From assembly GCA_037576215.1 (NCBI GenBank), contig JBANDB010000001.1, positions 6,138,001-6,202,000 of the forward strand: 64,000 nt of DNA, in the 5' to 3' direction. The notes below the pieces were generated by a model, which was not told where the DNA came from, made no database searches, and worked only from the letters and a program-made list of their open reading frames with translations. A program made the position numbers and the translations under genes. This DNA is from Armillaria gallica (taxonomy: Eukaryota > Basidiomycota > Agaricomycetes > Agaricales > Physalacriaceae). This document shows, in pieces, positions 9,771-21,271 of the stretch; within the stretch, counting starts at the first letter, position 1; every line of letters begins with the position of its first letter.

Positions 9771-10950
9771 AGGAGTTGAACTTGCATTGATGAATGCGGT
9801 GTCCTCTTCTAGCGCAGATGAGGCAGATCGCGGCGTCGGGCGAAGAGGTCCCGGCGTCGCTCCTCCGAAAGGACGACATGATCCTTCCAGTGCCCTGACG
9901 GAAAGACGTGGCCAAGGAGCGGGAGCTTTGCTGAGAGGCTAACTGGTTACGCATGCGAATGTACTCCTCCTCGCATTTCCGATCCCTCTCATCCCGGATG
10001 TGTTCCTTCGTCTGGGAGAGCTCTGAGGCGTAGTATTGTTGGGAGAACTTGAACCCTCTGTCCGAGTTGTGGTAGTCAATGCGAAGCTTGATATCAGTGG
10101 CCAGGACCGCCTCGTAAATGAGGGAGAAGTCAATGAGGTTGTGGAAGAAAAAGAAGTGGTCCTCCCAGCGTTTTGCCCACGCCGCATCACGGACACCATC
10201 AGGGGAAGTTCGTAGGGAAGAAAGGAAGTCAACGTAGCGAGGAGAAGCGTCTCGCCATTGCAACTCCGTGAGATCGGTCTCCTTGCCAAATCTAGCGTTA
10301 GAGACATCAAGCACAGTGACTTTACCCTGACCACGGTCCTGTATCTTCTTCGTTGGGAGAGTATCACCTTCTCGATGGATGATGGCAATGTTTGCGAGGG
10401 TGAAGAGGTGTAACGGGATGTACTGCTTAGCATCGGCCAGACGGTATAGCTCTGCGTGATAGCCTTCGAACTGGAAAGAGGAACCAGGCTGGCGTTCCAC
10501 CTCCTCACTGCAATTAAAGATCTTCTTACGCTTTTCGGTGACGTCCCCAGGGGAGTCGTCAACCGCATCCCTCGGCCGTTTGTTCTTCAGCCCCAGGAAT
10601 CCCGAGATGAGCTCCTTCGACTTCGGAGTGATCTTGGCCAGAGCCTGCAGAAACTTGATGGAAGAATTTTTGGGGGACGTAGGCGGAGTGGGTGTATGCT
10701 GCGAACCCTCTGTGGTCAGCAAAGAGGCTAAGGAAGATGCTGGGGAGCGTCCGGTCTCTGCATGCTTATCTAGCCTATCCTGGTTATCAGCCTTCACCAG
10801 GGTGTTCCGTGCTCTCTTGCGTGAGAGTGACCAGGTGGCCAAACGTGCTTTGTCTGCGTCGTCCCCATGGGTTTTGTCCTTCCTGTAACTGAGAGGGATG
10901 GCTGGTGGCAGCGGCGGACCAGCCACGAAGCCCGGAGGAGGAATAGACAT
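9532..10950 (-). CDS. Gag-like protein with CCHC zinc knuckle
   Basis: Begins at the ATG at 10948-10950 (MSIPPPGFVAGPP) and encodes 472 residues; the frame is open further upstream but that stretch looks non-coding. A basic, Ser/Pro-rich N-terminal third is followed by a helical capsid-like part and, near residue 397, CLICARRGHRIHQC, an exact CX2CX4HX4C zinc knuckle. A second Cys/His cluster (CSHG...CSFCLAHDHH...C) lies at the C-terminus. It should package element RNA. The last 239 nt overlap the RT frame. Confidence 0.75.
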   Translation of the reverse strand: MSIPPPGFVAGPPLPPAIPLSYRKDKTHGDDADKARLATWSLSRKRARNTLVKADNQDRLDKHAETGRSPASSLASLLTTEGSQHTPTPPTSPKNSSIKFLQALAKITPKSKELISGFLGLKNKRPRDAVDDSPGDVTEKRKKIFNCSEEVERQPGSSFQFEGYHAELYRLADAKQYIPLHLFTLANIAIIHREGDTLPTKKIQDRGQGKVTVLDVSNARFGKETDLTELQWRDASPRYVDFLSSLRTSPDGVRDAAWAKRWEDHFFFFHNLIDFSLIYEAVLATDIKLRIDYHNSDRGFKFSQQYYASELSQTKEHIRDERDRKCEEEYIRMRNQLASQQSSRSLATSFRQGTGRIMSSFRRSDAGTSSPDAAICLICARRGHRIHQCKFNSFESGQPTASVFVAGDRGSIAPKAGNQSQKICISWNVSPDRGNRCSHGVSPLHVCSFCLAHDHHAFAWRCTAEPKPVPSA

Positions 10951-13372
10951 AGCGATGAGATCAGCGAAGAGCGACGAAGGGATGGAGCGATGATAGAGAA
11001 AGCACGAAGTGGGAACGAAGTGAAAATACAAGAGCGCAGAATAGCGCAGGACGATCGCGTTGTTTGGCTGATCCCTGTAGCGGTGTTTCCACGCCGGTCC
11101 CCGATTCTTTCCTTTTTCCTTATGTAACCTACCGGTGCTCGGCATGACTCGAGAATCAATTCCAACAACCAACAATGTTTTTACAATAAGAATGTCGGAA
11201 CATTTCTATGAAAACCTCGAGGCTGATCGGGTTTGAACTCCCATAGAGTCTTCTCACCTGAATGGTACACCGATACACAATGCAGACCATGTCCTTCACC
11301 CAAGTCAAATCTCGAAACTCCTCAGGAAGAGTACCCCGGAACAGACGGTTCCTTAATGCATACTTTGGAAGCGAACCAGATTCAAGCTAGATTCAAGCCT
11401 CGCCTCATATTTCTCGTGTAAGTTACAACCAAGCAGGATTGCACTGACCTGTACTATGGCTGTACAGTGCAGGGTGAAACTTCTCCGACCACACCACGAT
11501 CAATCCACGCCCTTGTCCCCGTAGTCAGATATCGAGTTAACAGCGGCACACGCCTCTCATGACCACTTCCCCGATTTAGTCTCTGTCCGTCACTATCAGG
11601 CCATCAAACGAGTCGCCCCGCCTGGTATCTTCTCGGCAGACTCGTGTAAATTCCACCGTCTAGAAGCTGTCAAACCTCATAGACTTTGTCACGGCCTACG
11701 AAACGGTACCACGGTGCATTGGATCCTAGCGATCTTGATACTGCGAATATGACAGATCATAGAGGATCTTGTCTTAACGACGAACGTTCGTTGGGCCCTC
11801 CGTTTCGCCGATCCTTCGGATTGACTGTTAAGGGAGAGCAGAACACGTTCTCTAACTACAATCAGTCCCTGTTTTGTTAAACTAAAGCACCCCGATAGTG
11901 ACTATATCATTACTTTTTACAGCTCACAGCAGGGTATCAGCGCCAGGGAATTCCTTCTTCATGCGGGTCCTGCTGTTCTGTACCAAGTCAACTGCCGATT
12001 TCGCCTCGGGAACCTTCGTTGAATCGTCAGCGCTTCAGCGATGAAGAGAAGTCATGACAATCACCAGTAGAGTATGTCGTATGGCCCCATGTGTGTATGC
12101 GTACTAAGTGACTTGGTACGCTCCTTTCCTTTGCTGCACCAACTCTCTTGATTTACATAAGGAGAACAGATAGCCATGCTGGAAACACTGTCCCAGTTTA
12201 AGGATCACGCTGCATAGGACAAGGAGGGGCACACGTCTGGAACACGGGTTTGCTCAGAAAGCTACCGGCTTCGTTGAGTCGCCTGCTGTTTCATTGAGCT
12301 CTGGATTCTGAGACCTTACGGGGACCTGTTGCTGCATCGGTTCCGAGCTTTCCATTCTCATTCAACAGCACTCATAGTAAGAACCACACGAACATCTAAA
12401 ACATCTTCAATAATGAAAGATCCTTTGATATACACCACTCGAGCATGCACCCAATTTGTATGACAACTGAAACAGTGCTCCAACCATAGACATACACCGC
12501 GGGACGACTTAAGCATGTTGGTATGGAAGCGAGGATATTACAGCGGGTTCAAATTTCACGTCGTAGTCCGGTAAATCAGCCTCGACTGAGAGACGAGTCC
12601 ACCGACAAGGTTTCTTATATAAAAACATGTTACTAACGCTGAGCACGTAACACATGATGCACCGAGCGTTATAACACAGTGTGCCCAGCACAAACACAGA
12701 TGGCGTACCGAGCATAAAGTTCAAATGAAGTGGATCTCAATACGATCGTTAGCGGTTCCGATTATGTTCGAAGTAGTAGCACACACGACGAATCGGCAGC
12801 TCGACAACCTGATTATTGACAGATACGTTTCCAGTGTCAAAACATAACGGTTCTCCGTGAAACTTGATAAGCAGGTCACTCATGCCCACCTTTATATCAA
12901 CACAACTAAGACGGCTGAAACAGACTTTCCAACGGGAAAACCCTTCAATTCAGACCCACGATGTCAGACATCGGGAAGAGGAGGGATTGGACATTGACTG
13001 CAAGGATCAGACGCCAAATAGTCCGCGGCCGAAACAGAGTTGCCAACGGGAAAAACATCGAACAGGGAGCAGACGTCAGACATCGGGAAAAAGAGGGATC
13101 GGATGTTGACTGCAAAAGGTGTTGCACGCAAACACAATCAGACGCCAAATAGCCCCTGCATGCACTCTACAGTGGGCAAACGGTCGTTTTCGGGTTGACA
13201 AAGCCCTCCCTTCTCCTCACTACGTTCGGAAAGAATCGGGGACTTCACTGGGCCAAACATCTGGGGAAACGCGACACAAAACACTGGGGAAATGATCTCT
13301 CTATTTCGCTACGCTTTACTTGGCCAGTCACAGAGTCTGAGCCGTTCGTGCCTCACGTCAGACTTGTGTGGC
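10951..13372. other. Right part of the insertion, no gene recognised
   Basis: No convincing coding region on either strand. The first 200 nt may be leader of the retroelement. A B-box-like GGGTTTGAACTCCC occurs near 11228. A direct repeat lies at 12921-13153. The rest is unlike anything else in the window. Confidence 0.5.
12921..13153. repeat. Two-copy tandem repeat, unit about 115 bp
   Basis: Two imperfect copies, roughly 12921-13025 and 13036-13153, share CCAACGGGAAAA, GTCAGACATCGGGAA, GACTGCAA and CAGACGCCAAATAG in the same order. The second copy carries an extra 20-30 bases before the last motif. Near the right end of the insertion, so possibly part of the element's terminal structure. 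Confidence 0.6.
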
Positions 13373-13801
13373 ATAGTGCTGTAGGTATGCATATAAGACT
13401 ATCTGACACTTTTTAGGCTGAGCTGTAGCTGGACAAACATCGAAGAGGCAGCCCAAGTAGTTCACTTCGTTGCTGAGAGGGTACTGAAAGTCACTGCTCT
13501 CACGAAGAGCTCAAGTAGCCGCTGACAAGCGTAGAGGTCGATTGCGAAACCCCGAGTAGACTATGTACAGTGTTTATATACTGCATAAATAACAAATAAA
13601 AGGGGAAATACCGGGGTAGTGAAGGATGGAGGAAATGAGTAAGGTAAAATAAGGTAAAACTATCGGGCCGTAGACCGACTCGCCTGGCCAACAGGGTTGT
13701 ACAAGTAGGTAGGATAGAAGGGCGTAGGATGTATCTGTTTTAAAGAAGATGTAAAGGTAAGTAAGCGAAAGTTTTCATGAAAGAAAGTCAACGTCACGAG
13801 A

Positions 13802-14656
13802 CTAATTTTCCGCATTCTGCATGACAGCATCTTCCTTCTCGCTGTTCACATCGATATCAGGATCGCCCTCCGCATCGTCGTCTCTATTGCTGCTGTTAGA
13901 TGGGCCCCAGATAAACTGCAGCGGACGCTCTGAGCCCGAGTCCGAGCTCGAAAGGAAATCAGACAGTTGTCACGGTCATCCTCCCGAAGTAACCCAGCTC
14001 GCTTGTCCTTGCGTCGCTAGATGGCACGATTATTGGCCCTTTCCCACCTGAGAAATTGGCCATCGTCGTACTCGCGTTCTGGAACGATGTCATAACCGGC
14101 AATTTGAAAGGTTTTGAGAATGAAGAGGATGGGCATATCAACCTTGAGCTTGCGAGTGGTGGGAGTGGGATCGTCAAGGTGAGTGAGGTGATAGTCGCCA
14201 AATAAGTTGTCCCATTCAGAGAATTTGTCCTCTGCAGGGCACGCGTTGTACGAAGCTGCAATGATGGAATATCCAATGGGCCTTCGGTTTTGTGGGTGTG
14301 GTGGAGGAGGTCGTTGTACTCGATGCATTGAAGCATGATATATTGTATCGTTGTGAATTGATGGTAGATTATGGCACGATGTTGAACTGTCCGTCAGTTC
14401 AGCGTAATTCGTAGTGCACTTATTATGTTCTTCGCCCTGAGTCTTTCTCGTGAGCTTCAGCTACCTGGATGAACATTGAGTGCACTGTGCTACCGCATGA
14501 ATGAGACACTTGAATAAGAAATAGCAAGACACTTACAGCAAACACCGAACACTGTTCCCCAAGTGATTTCATAAATAGACAGTGAATTATGACATCTTGA
14601 CATCGCAGATGTGGTGCTCGGTGCTCATGCGTGTTTTGTGAGTTGATATCGCCCAC
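13802..14656 (-). pseudogene. Unknown small gene X, copy 1
   Basis: A minus-strand multi-exon gene found in three units. Exon near 14560-14656 (GDINSQNTHEHRAPHLR) ends at a GTAAGT donor; a short exon ends EAHEKDSGRRT; the main exon near 14017-14330 reads YNACPAEDKF, DYHLTHLDDPTPT, VDMPILFILKTFQIAG and VPEREYDDGQFLRWE; the acidic C-terminus (13802-13970) ends AVMQNAEN. No known domain. The first ATG present in copy 2 is lost here (GCG GGT TCT), so this copy is probably decayed or starts elsewhere. Splicing after WERANNRAI is unclear. Confidence 0.5.
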
Positions 14657-15224
14657 AGAACCCGCCTAATAGGGAACCAATAGGCTATGAAGGGGTCGAT
14701 GAAATAATCTCGGAGCGGGAATCGCGCTTTCCAACCAATTGCATCGTCATCTTCTTCGATTCTAGCAGCTGATCAATTCCATAGATACGATGAGAAATTG
14801 CGGACCTAACTCACCCAATCAATACAGAACAGATTCTCCGCTGGCCCAAGTAATTATGCAGACTATTCAGGTAGTCTTGCGTCGTTGGTGAACGAATACT
14901 TCGGTCCCGCTTCAGAGTTTCTACCAGCTCCTGACTCTTGGAGTTGCCGGCAAGGATTACGTGAACCTAGGAGATGTCAGAACACATATCATTATATCGC
15001 AACCATCACTCTCGCTTTTTCGATAATCGAGCTGATCAGCTTGTCGATGATAAGATCTTGTAAGCTTCCAAGGTAACTGTCAGTAATGCCATCGGATCCT
15101 AGTGGGCGGAAACACTACAGTACCCACCGCACTAGGTTCGACTCCTAGGTGGACGATGCGCATGGACAAAGCAGGCTTTTTTTCTGGGCTTTTCCTTTCT
15201 AACGAATATCAGATGGAGACCCTT
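14657..15224. other. Spacer, unit 1
   Basis: No gene seen. Conserved in units 2 and 4 (near 25776-26170 and 52440-52640 plus 56678-56920). The CCCAAGTAATTATG string near 14843 is the empty site of the 4 kb transposon of unit 4. A B-box-like AGGTTCGACTCC lies near 15134. Confidence 0.5.
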
Positions 15225-16130
15225 TTATGTCTCTTTCTGGGATTTGCGCATGCCCAGAACGTTTGTCAAAAACAAAGGAGTCGGAAGAACCTGACGTCTG
15301 CTTTGGGTCGCGAAGATCTTGGCATTGCGAAGAAGACACAAACTCCTAATACTCTCGGGCTGCATGAGGCAGATTCGTTCATCGTACACCCATGGTCCTG
15401 AGCGCCAACACTTTTTCAATAAAATCGCCATAAAGCATGCCCCGCCTTTTCGAGAGCTGATGGCATGACCCTCTCGCCTAGTCGGTACGCTCGCCGAATC
15501 CAACGGAACTCTCTGCCTGACTGAATCCTTCATATCTGAATATATGAGGCCCAGCGAGGAGGTTTGCCCCGTTAATAAGACTAAGGCGGGGGAGTACAAA
15601 TTTGGGAGAGCGAGGATGTTCATCGCCCTTGCCAAGTGGCCGAGGACGTAAATGTCAGAGTCGGGGGAAGGGCGGGTTATCTACGACCCATTGCATCACA
15701 TGCCTGACGTCCGGAGTTGCGCTGGGGTAATGCGAAACCTGTAGTAGTTGGGGACAACGATGATGCGGCAGAGAAGGAGCCGAGCCAGGGACGGGGAGCG
15801 AGCGCCCACCCACGTAGAACCCGCTGCCGTGTGAGAAGACGAGCATCAGAGCATCGGGGTGGAATGAGAGGGCAGTACACCTCGAGTTTGTGGCGGTTAG
15901 TTGGGATTCTCGCACCGCTTTCTCGACTGACACGCGCTTGGATTTCGGGATGGGAATGAGGACATTTTGTGTTGCTGAAGTAGGTCAGCGATAGCAAAAT
16001 GTAAGAGACAAGACGTACTCGGCACCAAGATATCTCCCATGGATGTATTCCATGGTTCGCTGGATGGTTTGCCACCATCACCCGCCCGTCTTATACCAAA
16101 AAAACCTGGTTTCATCCTCAAACAAAGCAC
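15225..16130 (-). pseudogene. Alpha/beta-hydrolase-like, copy 1 (decayed)
   Basis: Pieces in several frames follow hydrolase order on the minus strand: short N-terminal exon ending at a GTACGT donor, EVYCPL, the oxyanion strand LVFSHGSGFYVGGRSLPVP, a PDYYRFRITPAQLRTSGMQW-like helix, then MNILALPNLYSPALVLLTGQ. The nucleophile elbow is degraded (GHLAKG for GHSAGG). Frame changes between pieces and a missing Ser argue for a pseudogene. The same gene recurs at least eight times in the window. Confidence 0.5.
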
Positions 16131-17465
16131 GAGATGTTGTTACAGGATCGGTGAGCTCGGATGAGAGGTATCGAGTGCTCCGGCTAATGCAGTTGGCACG
16201 CGAGAAGTCGGATAGTCTTCTTAATCGATCCGGGTTTGCCTTTGAGGATGGAGTTGAATGCAAAGTCTGTTCGAACCGGTCAGTGATATTAGCAAAATCT
16301 GAGAGAAAAGAAACGTACTCGGCAGCAAGACATCTTTCATCTCTCCCCCTTGAATCTGCTCTGTGGCTTGTTGGATGTTTATTGCTGTCGCCCATGTATG
16401 AGAGAGTCGCCCTCGTCGACCATGACATGTTGTGAAATAGTGACCGACTCAGATGAGTAATGTCAACGAGATCTTGAGAGGTGCTGTACGTCGGCCAACG
16501 AGATGCACGATGAACGCGGGTTAGGGCTCATCGCAGTGTACGTCTAAGAGAAACTGTAAATTCAAATTAGAACTGAAAGTCACATAACGGTCACAACCAT
16601 CCTCTTTTTCGCTCATGTGCGGGGAATATTACCTCAACACACGGATCTCAATCCGTCTCTTGAGTAGTGCATCGGAAAGTATACATGGCTGTGATCCATT
16701 TCGATGTACGCGAGGGTTCAACGTTGCAACTCCCAACAAGACAATATCGTACTTGAAAACTGGTAATCACATATTTTGGCCGACAACGTTGCATTCAATC
16801 ACTCTCCGCGGTTCCGTCATCGTCCACAATACGTCAACGTTTCAACCCTCATTAACATTGGCCATGTCTTGTTTTCCCTCTGTAGCAAGAACATTGCTCT
16901 AATGCTATGGAACGCATTCTCTGGTTTTGTATTGGTCATTCCGCATGCCTATTGTATATCCACGGTCGGGTTTGGTGCAGGAACTCGGTTCGGATCCCAG
17001 TCAGAGAGTTACCAGAACTTTGGGACGTCCTTTTGATCTATCGTTCATGCCAAGTCGCAAGTTCAGCTGATGAGTTGGGCATTTGGAAAACCAGTAACCT
17101 CTAGTTCCACTGCCGGAGAACGAGAGAATCTGTGTACGACGTTGGATGGATGGCGGGGCTGGGAACGTAGATCAAAGGAGATGTCCGGAAATGACAACGA
17201 AGGAGCTGGGATTGTGGCCAGGACTGCGTGTGACCGTCACCATCGAAGAGAGTATGCGACATCTGAGTTGGTGCGCCCTGTGTTTCCCGCCGGTCAAAGG
17301 GCAGAATAATCCCGGGCCTGTTTCTCTTCCTTGGAATTGCTGCACTATATCAAAGACTCGTCGCCATTCACAAGCCCTGGCACTCTGGGTACCGACAGAT
17401 ATCCATCACACTCGCTCAAAAGCCGACTTGTGCTCCAAAGTTCACCACATGCAATTAAACTCCGC
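16131..17465. other. Hydrolase N-terminal exon remnant and tRNA-like repeat region, unit 1
   Basis: 16131-16430 repeats the hydrolase first exon and its GTACGT intron (minus strand, LAAEYVSFLSDF-like). 16580-16750 has a tRNA-like module with a damaged B box (GGGTTCAACGTTGCAACTCCC), whose intact form is at 40495-40565. The remainder matches 40860-41665 and 59400-60060. No gene is supported. Confidence 0.45.
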
Positions 17466-18590
17466 TCATCGAATACAGAACCACCGAGATGGACGGTAGA
17501 TATGCATACGACAGAAAAATGCAAACCCTCGATAGCGTGCATGCATCTTTGACACCAGCCCTGTCCTGAGCATCAAATGTGATCGTGACCATCTGAGACA
17601 AACTCGACGCACGATATGTCTCCTGTATTCAACCTCGCTGAACTTTTCGGGAGCGGAGGGAACACCACCGGTACCTAACGAGAGCCTCGGAGTTGATACA
17701 CTCGCCAAATTCAACAACACTTGCAGAATCCTCCGCTTGGTCTTAACGTTCCGAGGCTTGATGATAGATTTGAGGGCGGGAAGCGTGCATGCAGCTATGT
17801 AGAAGCCGCGGCTATATGAGAAGACGTCAGGGCGCCTAAAACCTCGTCGAATTTCTCTAGACAGCCCTCCCGCCGATACCCTTCGAGTCGGTACTATAGG
17901 CTCGCAGAATCCAACAATGCCAGTGTCCCAATCTTCTGCTTAGCCTCGGCGTAAGACAACTCCATATCTGCTGGCCACATGTACCGCTCAGAGAGGAGGA
18001 CCGCAAGGGTGCAGGGCAGTGGAGTAAAACTCCGGAAGAGCTAGGATGGCGAACATGTTTATCGCTTCTGCAGAATGACAGGATATGACCTGTTGCATAG
18101 CATCTTGAACGTCCTGAGCTGTGGCAGGAAGTTGGACATCCAAGTCGACGAGGCGATAGTCGAGGACGATGGTGATGAACGTTCAAGGAACCAGGGTTGT
18201 GGTAAATGATGCCAGCGGGGGCAGGTAGTACGCATGCACCCATGAAGAACCAGCCGCCGTATGAGAGGACGAAGATTGGAATGTCGAGGGCTTGAGGGCA
18301 GTAGACGTCAAATGTGGCGCATTCATTTAGGTGTGATTGGTGGGATTCTCGCGTTAGATTCCCAGTTGACGTGCCTTCGGCTTCGGAAAGCATTGATTCC
18401 TCTTCAAGTGGGTCAGCAATAGCAAAATGTAAGAGACCAGACGTACTCGGCACCAAGATATCACTGACTTCTCTGCCTTAGATCTAAGCGATTTGCTCCA
18501 CGGTTCACTGGGTGTTGACCACCATTGCTGTCCATCGTATATGGAAAGAAATCTTGTCTCGTCATCAAACAGTGCACGGGACGTCATTGT
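17466..18590 (-). pseudogene. Alpha/beta-hydrolase-like, copies 2a/2b (decayed)
   Basis: 17466-17760 resembles a hydrolase C-terminal piece (LLNLASVSTPRL, VPSAPEKFSEVE). 17857-18590 holds the rest of a second copy: first exon SRALFDDETRFLSIYDG, GTACGT intron, TFDVYCPQ, FVLSYGGWFFMGACVLPAPA, IIYHNPGSL, then, in another frame, YRLVDLDVQLPATAQDVQDAMQ and the INMFAILALPEFYS segment. The HGGG oxyanion motif has become SYGG. Several frame changes; no intact reading frame. Confidence 0.5.
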
Positions 18591-19259
18591 AGGATTGGTG
18601 AGCTGAGGCCCTTGTGTCGCCCCGAATCGGATGAAGAGGCGGTAGTTGGGGATGATGATGATAAATCCATGGTCGGTGATGGACGCGGGTGCATGGATGT
18701 GGGGGGGCAGAGGACGTCAAGGGTGTGGTGGTAAATTGGATCAGGTTTTTGCGTGGTCTTCTCAGTTGACGCGCGTTTGGCTTTGAAATTTGAGGATGGG
18801 TGAATGCGTCTAGTGCTGTTAAGCGAGGTCAATGCTAGTGGAGATGAAAACGGAAGGAAAAGGACGTACTCGACGGCAAAGTCTCTCCCTTCGACCAGTA
18901 AGATTTTCTATATGGTTTGTTGGATGCTTGGCGCCATTCTATACTGCAAGAGAGCTGACGTCATCTGCGATGACAGGTTGTGCTCCCATAAGGATTAGCG
19001 GAGTGTCGGGTTCGAGAAGATTGACGCGAATTGTGAGGCCATTCGAAGTGAGAGTGAGTGTATGAGACACGAAAGTCGCAAGCCAAGGTCACACTGTCAC
19101 TGTCACAATGTTTCCTCTTTCGATCTCGGACGCCGACGCAATTCGTTTTGCTTTCTTGACAAATAGCTCAAACCATGCGACTAATCCAGGCATCAAGCAC
19201 TGCTGTTCAGTTGATGGCGAGTGACTTTATCATCTATGTGGAGATGCGATTATCTGCTG
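18591..19259. other. Hydrolase first-exon remnants, no intact gene
   Basis: Minus strand shows a further first exon (AIEKILQVEGRDSLAVE-like) with GTACGT donor and a TTGAC branch-like site before TTAACAG, preceded by a piece similar to 45680-46160 and 61170-61560. These look like left-over 5' ends of hydrolase copies. Nothing else recognised. Confidence 0.4.
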
Positions 19260-21271
19260 CGCACGGCATTAGACCATGACCTTTGAGACGCTCAGGTCCT
19301 ATCATCAAGGTTCTCCGACTCTGTATATTAGGTTCAAGAGGAACACCCAAACTCAGGCCCGGGGCTCAGCTGAAAACTTCATTCACATCAGATCCTTATC
19401 TTTTCCTCACCGCCTGGTATTATCGTTCAATTCAGTTCAGCGCCCCCTTTGTTTCGTGTCTATCTCTCTATGTGTTCACCTTTCCTTAAACGAGCGTCCT
19501 CGTCACTGTACTCTGGTGATGTATTGGCCACTTGTATAATGACCAACAGTGTCAGGTTCGATTCCCCACTGAAGATTCATAAAAGGACGAATTATTTTGT
19601 TCTCATTCGAGCCGGGCCTTGAAGCTTAACTTCTTCCATCTCAAGAGATGGTTAGCTCTCCCTTTTTGGCAGCCTATTCCTTGTTTGTAGCCGCAGGGAA
19701 CCTAAAACACGTCCACTCTGCCCTCCCTTTGGTGCTGAATCGTGGTTTTCTACTGTGACATTCAAGCATGATCCCGCGGCAACTCAGTTGCTAACTTTTT
19801 ATTCACCATTTCCACATGAGCATTTCCGCACATTGATCTAGTACGACTGAACTTTTTTGCATCTACGCTACCTCGCCCACCCGGTATTATTATTCAGAAG
19901 CCTGGCGGTATCAGGCATTTCGGCGCTCCCTTTGTTTCGCGTCTTTCTCTCTCTGTTCGGACTGACTGATAGTACCTCCTCACAGTGTAGTGGGATACGA
20001 CACATAGAGCTTGGGTTCGATTCCCATCTGGAGATCCAAAAGATTGACGATAATGTTTTGTTCTCCGTCATGGTACTTAGCTTCCTCCTTCTGCTGGCCG
20101 TGGCTCGTCCTTTCGCTCATACAGCCCTTACCGTGTCCACATCTCTGAGCAGTATTATGAACCTGTACGCTCTTGGAGTTCTTCCTACGCATCTTGAATG
20201 CATTTGGACTAGAGCAGCCTCCAGTGGTATCCCGGTTAGAACTTGGAACACATGAATGGGTTCGATTCCCGCTACTACGATCATATAGCGTTAACGGGGC
20301 AGCATTTTGAACCTTGCATCTTTTTAAACCGATTTCATGCATGGCATTACTTCCTACGGAGATTCTATTTTTTCAGCCGTCGCTTTTCCCGGGGACGTAT
20401 ATTGGATGTATACTTCTGCGAGTAAAGACGATGAAAATGCGCCAATTTCCTCTCGCAAATTAGCATACACTTAACTCTCCTTCACCTGTCTCCGCGTTAC
20501 GAGCAGGGCGCTGGGTTCGACTCCCATACGAGAAATGAATAGTCACGCATGCGGATCGCTAACGAGGACTATATTTTGGCCAAATACTTGACCATTTTCC
20601 TCCGTATTAGAATCCGGGAGTGAAGCACCATATACCATTGTTGGAGGGTGCAGTTGACAAGTACATGCACAAGACCCAAGTCCACGTGTTGGAGGATATC
20701 CGTCCTTATACCCGTGTGTACCTTTCTTTACTTATTACTCCTTCGATCATTGCTTGTTCCTACTTACTTGCTATATATATATTCATACGTTTCATATTCT
20801 TCTCGATCTCTTATATAGCCTGACCATAGATACCCAAGTACCTCAGTCGTTTCACCATCGCTGTGCCCGACTGAGGTACGTATACCAACACTACACACTA
20901 CACTCGTTACTACTTTACTTACTCCTTCCATTAGTGTCGTACTTATATCCTTATCTAATTACCACGATGGCCCAGGATTATGAAGTGCGTTCCGTTGTTA
21001 TGAGATACAGAGCTGGGTCCGACTCCGCGGCCTGTACTTAAAGGTAAACCTGTAGTATTGGTATTGGCACAAGGTCCCAATCGAACGGGTCCACCACCCT
21101 GACAGGTACATGGGTGAAAGGAGCTTCAGAGAGCTCGGCTCGGACTACGAGAGCGGCAATATGATGATAAACCACGACAGTACAAAAGACGGGGGTTCCA
21201 ATTCAAGAAAGATATATGCATGTCTGGACGACAATTACTCAATTTCACAACCTATATGATAGGTAAGGTAT
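19260..21271 (+). repeat. tRNA-like repeat block, unit 2
   Basis: Four plus-strand modules with B boxes GGTTCGATTCC or GGTTCGACTCC at 19555-19565, 20014-20024, 20259-20269 and 20514-20524. The third has a good A box, TGGTATCCCGGTTAGA at 20225-20240, 19 nt before the B box region. All four recur, in the same order, near 34200, 34668 and 34914 in unit 3 (fourth lost) and near 62209, 62671 and 62930 in unit 5. No gene is seen. Confidence 0.6.

Larger units (their letters stand above)
5868..13372 (-). mobile_element. 7.5 kb insertion carrying a tyrosine-recombinase retroelement (DIRS/Ngaro type)
   Basis: The unit sequence stops near 5867 (gatacaacca) and resumes near 13373 (gtgctgtaggtatg), as shown by uninterrupted copies near 39905-39960 and, apart from a small MITE, 50860-51165. 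Inside, on the minus strand, are a Gag with zinc knuckle, reverse transcriptase/RNase H and a tyrosine recombinase in that order, the composition of YR retrotransposons. I cannot find the split or inverted terminal repeats that would separate DIRS from Ngaro. The 2.2 kb right of the Gag start may be element leader or separate DNA. Confidence 0.75.

Noticed and set aside
10867..11127. Plus-strand and alternative minus-strand frames over the Gag region (10456-11168)
   Set aside because: They overlap the Gag frame, which alone carries the zinc knuckle.
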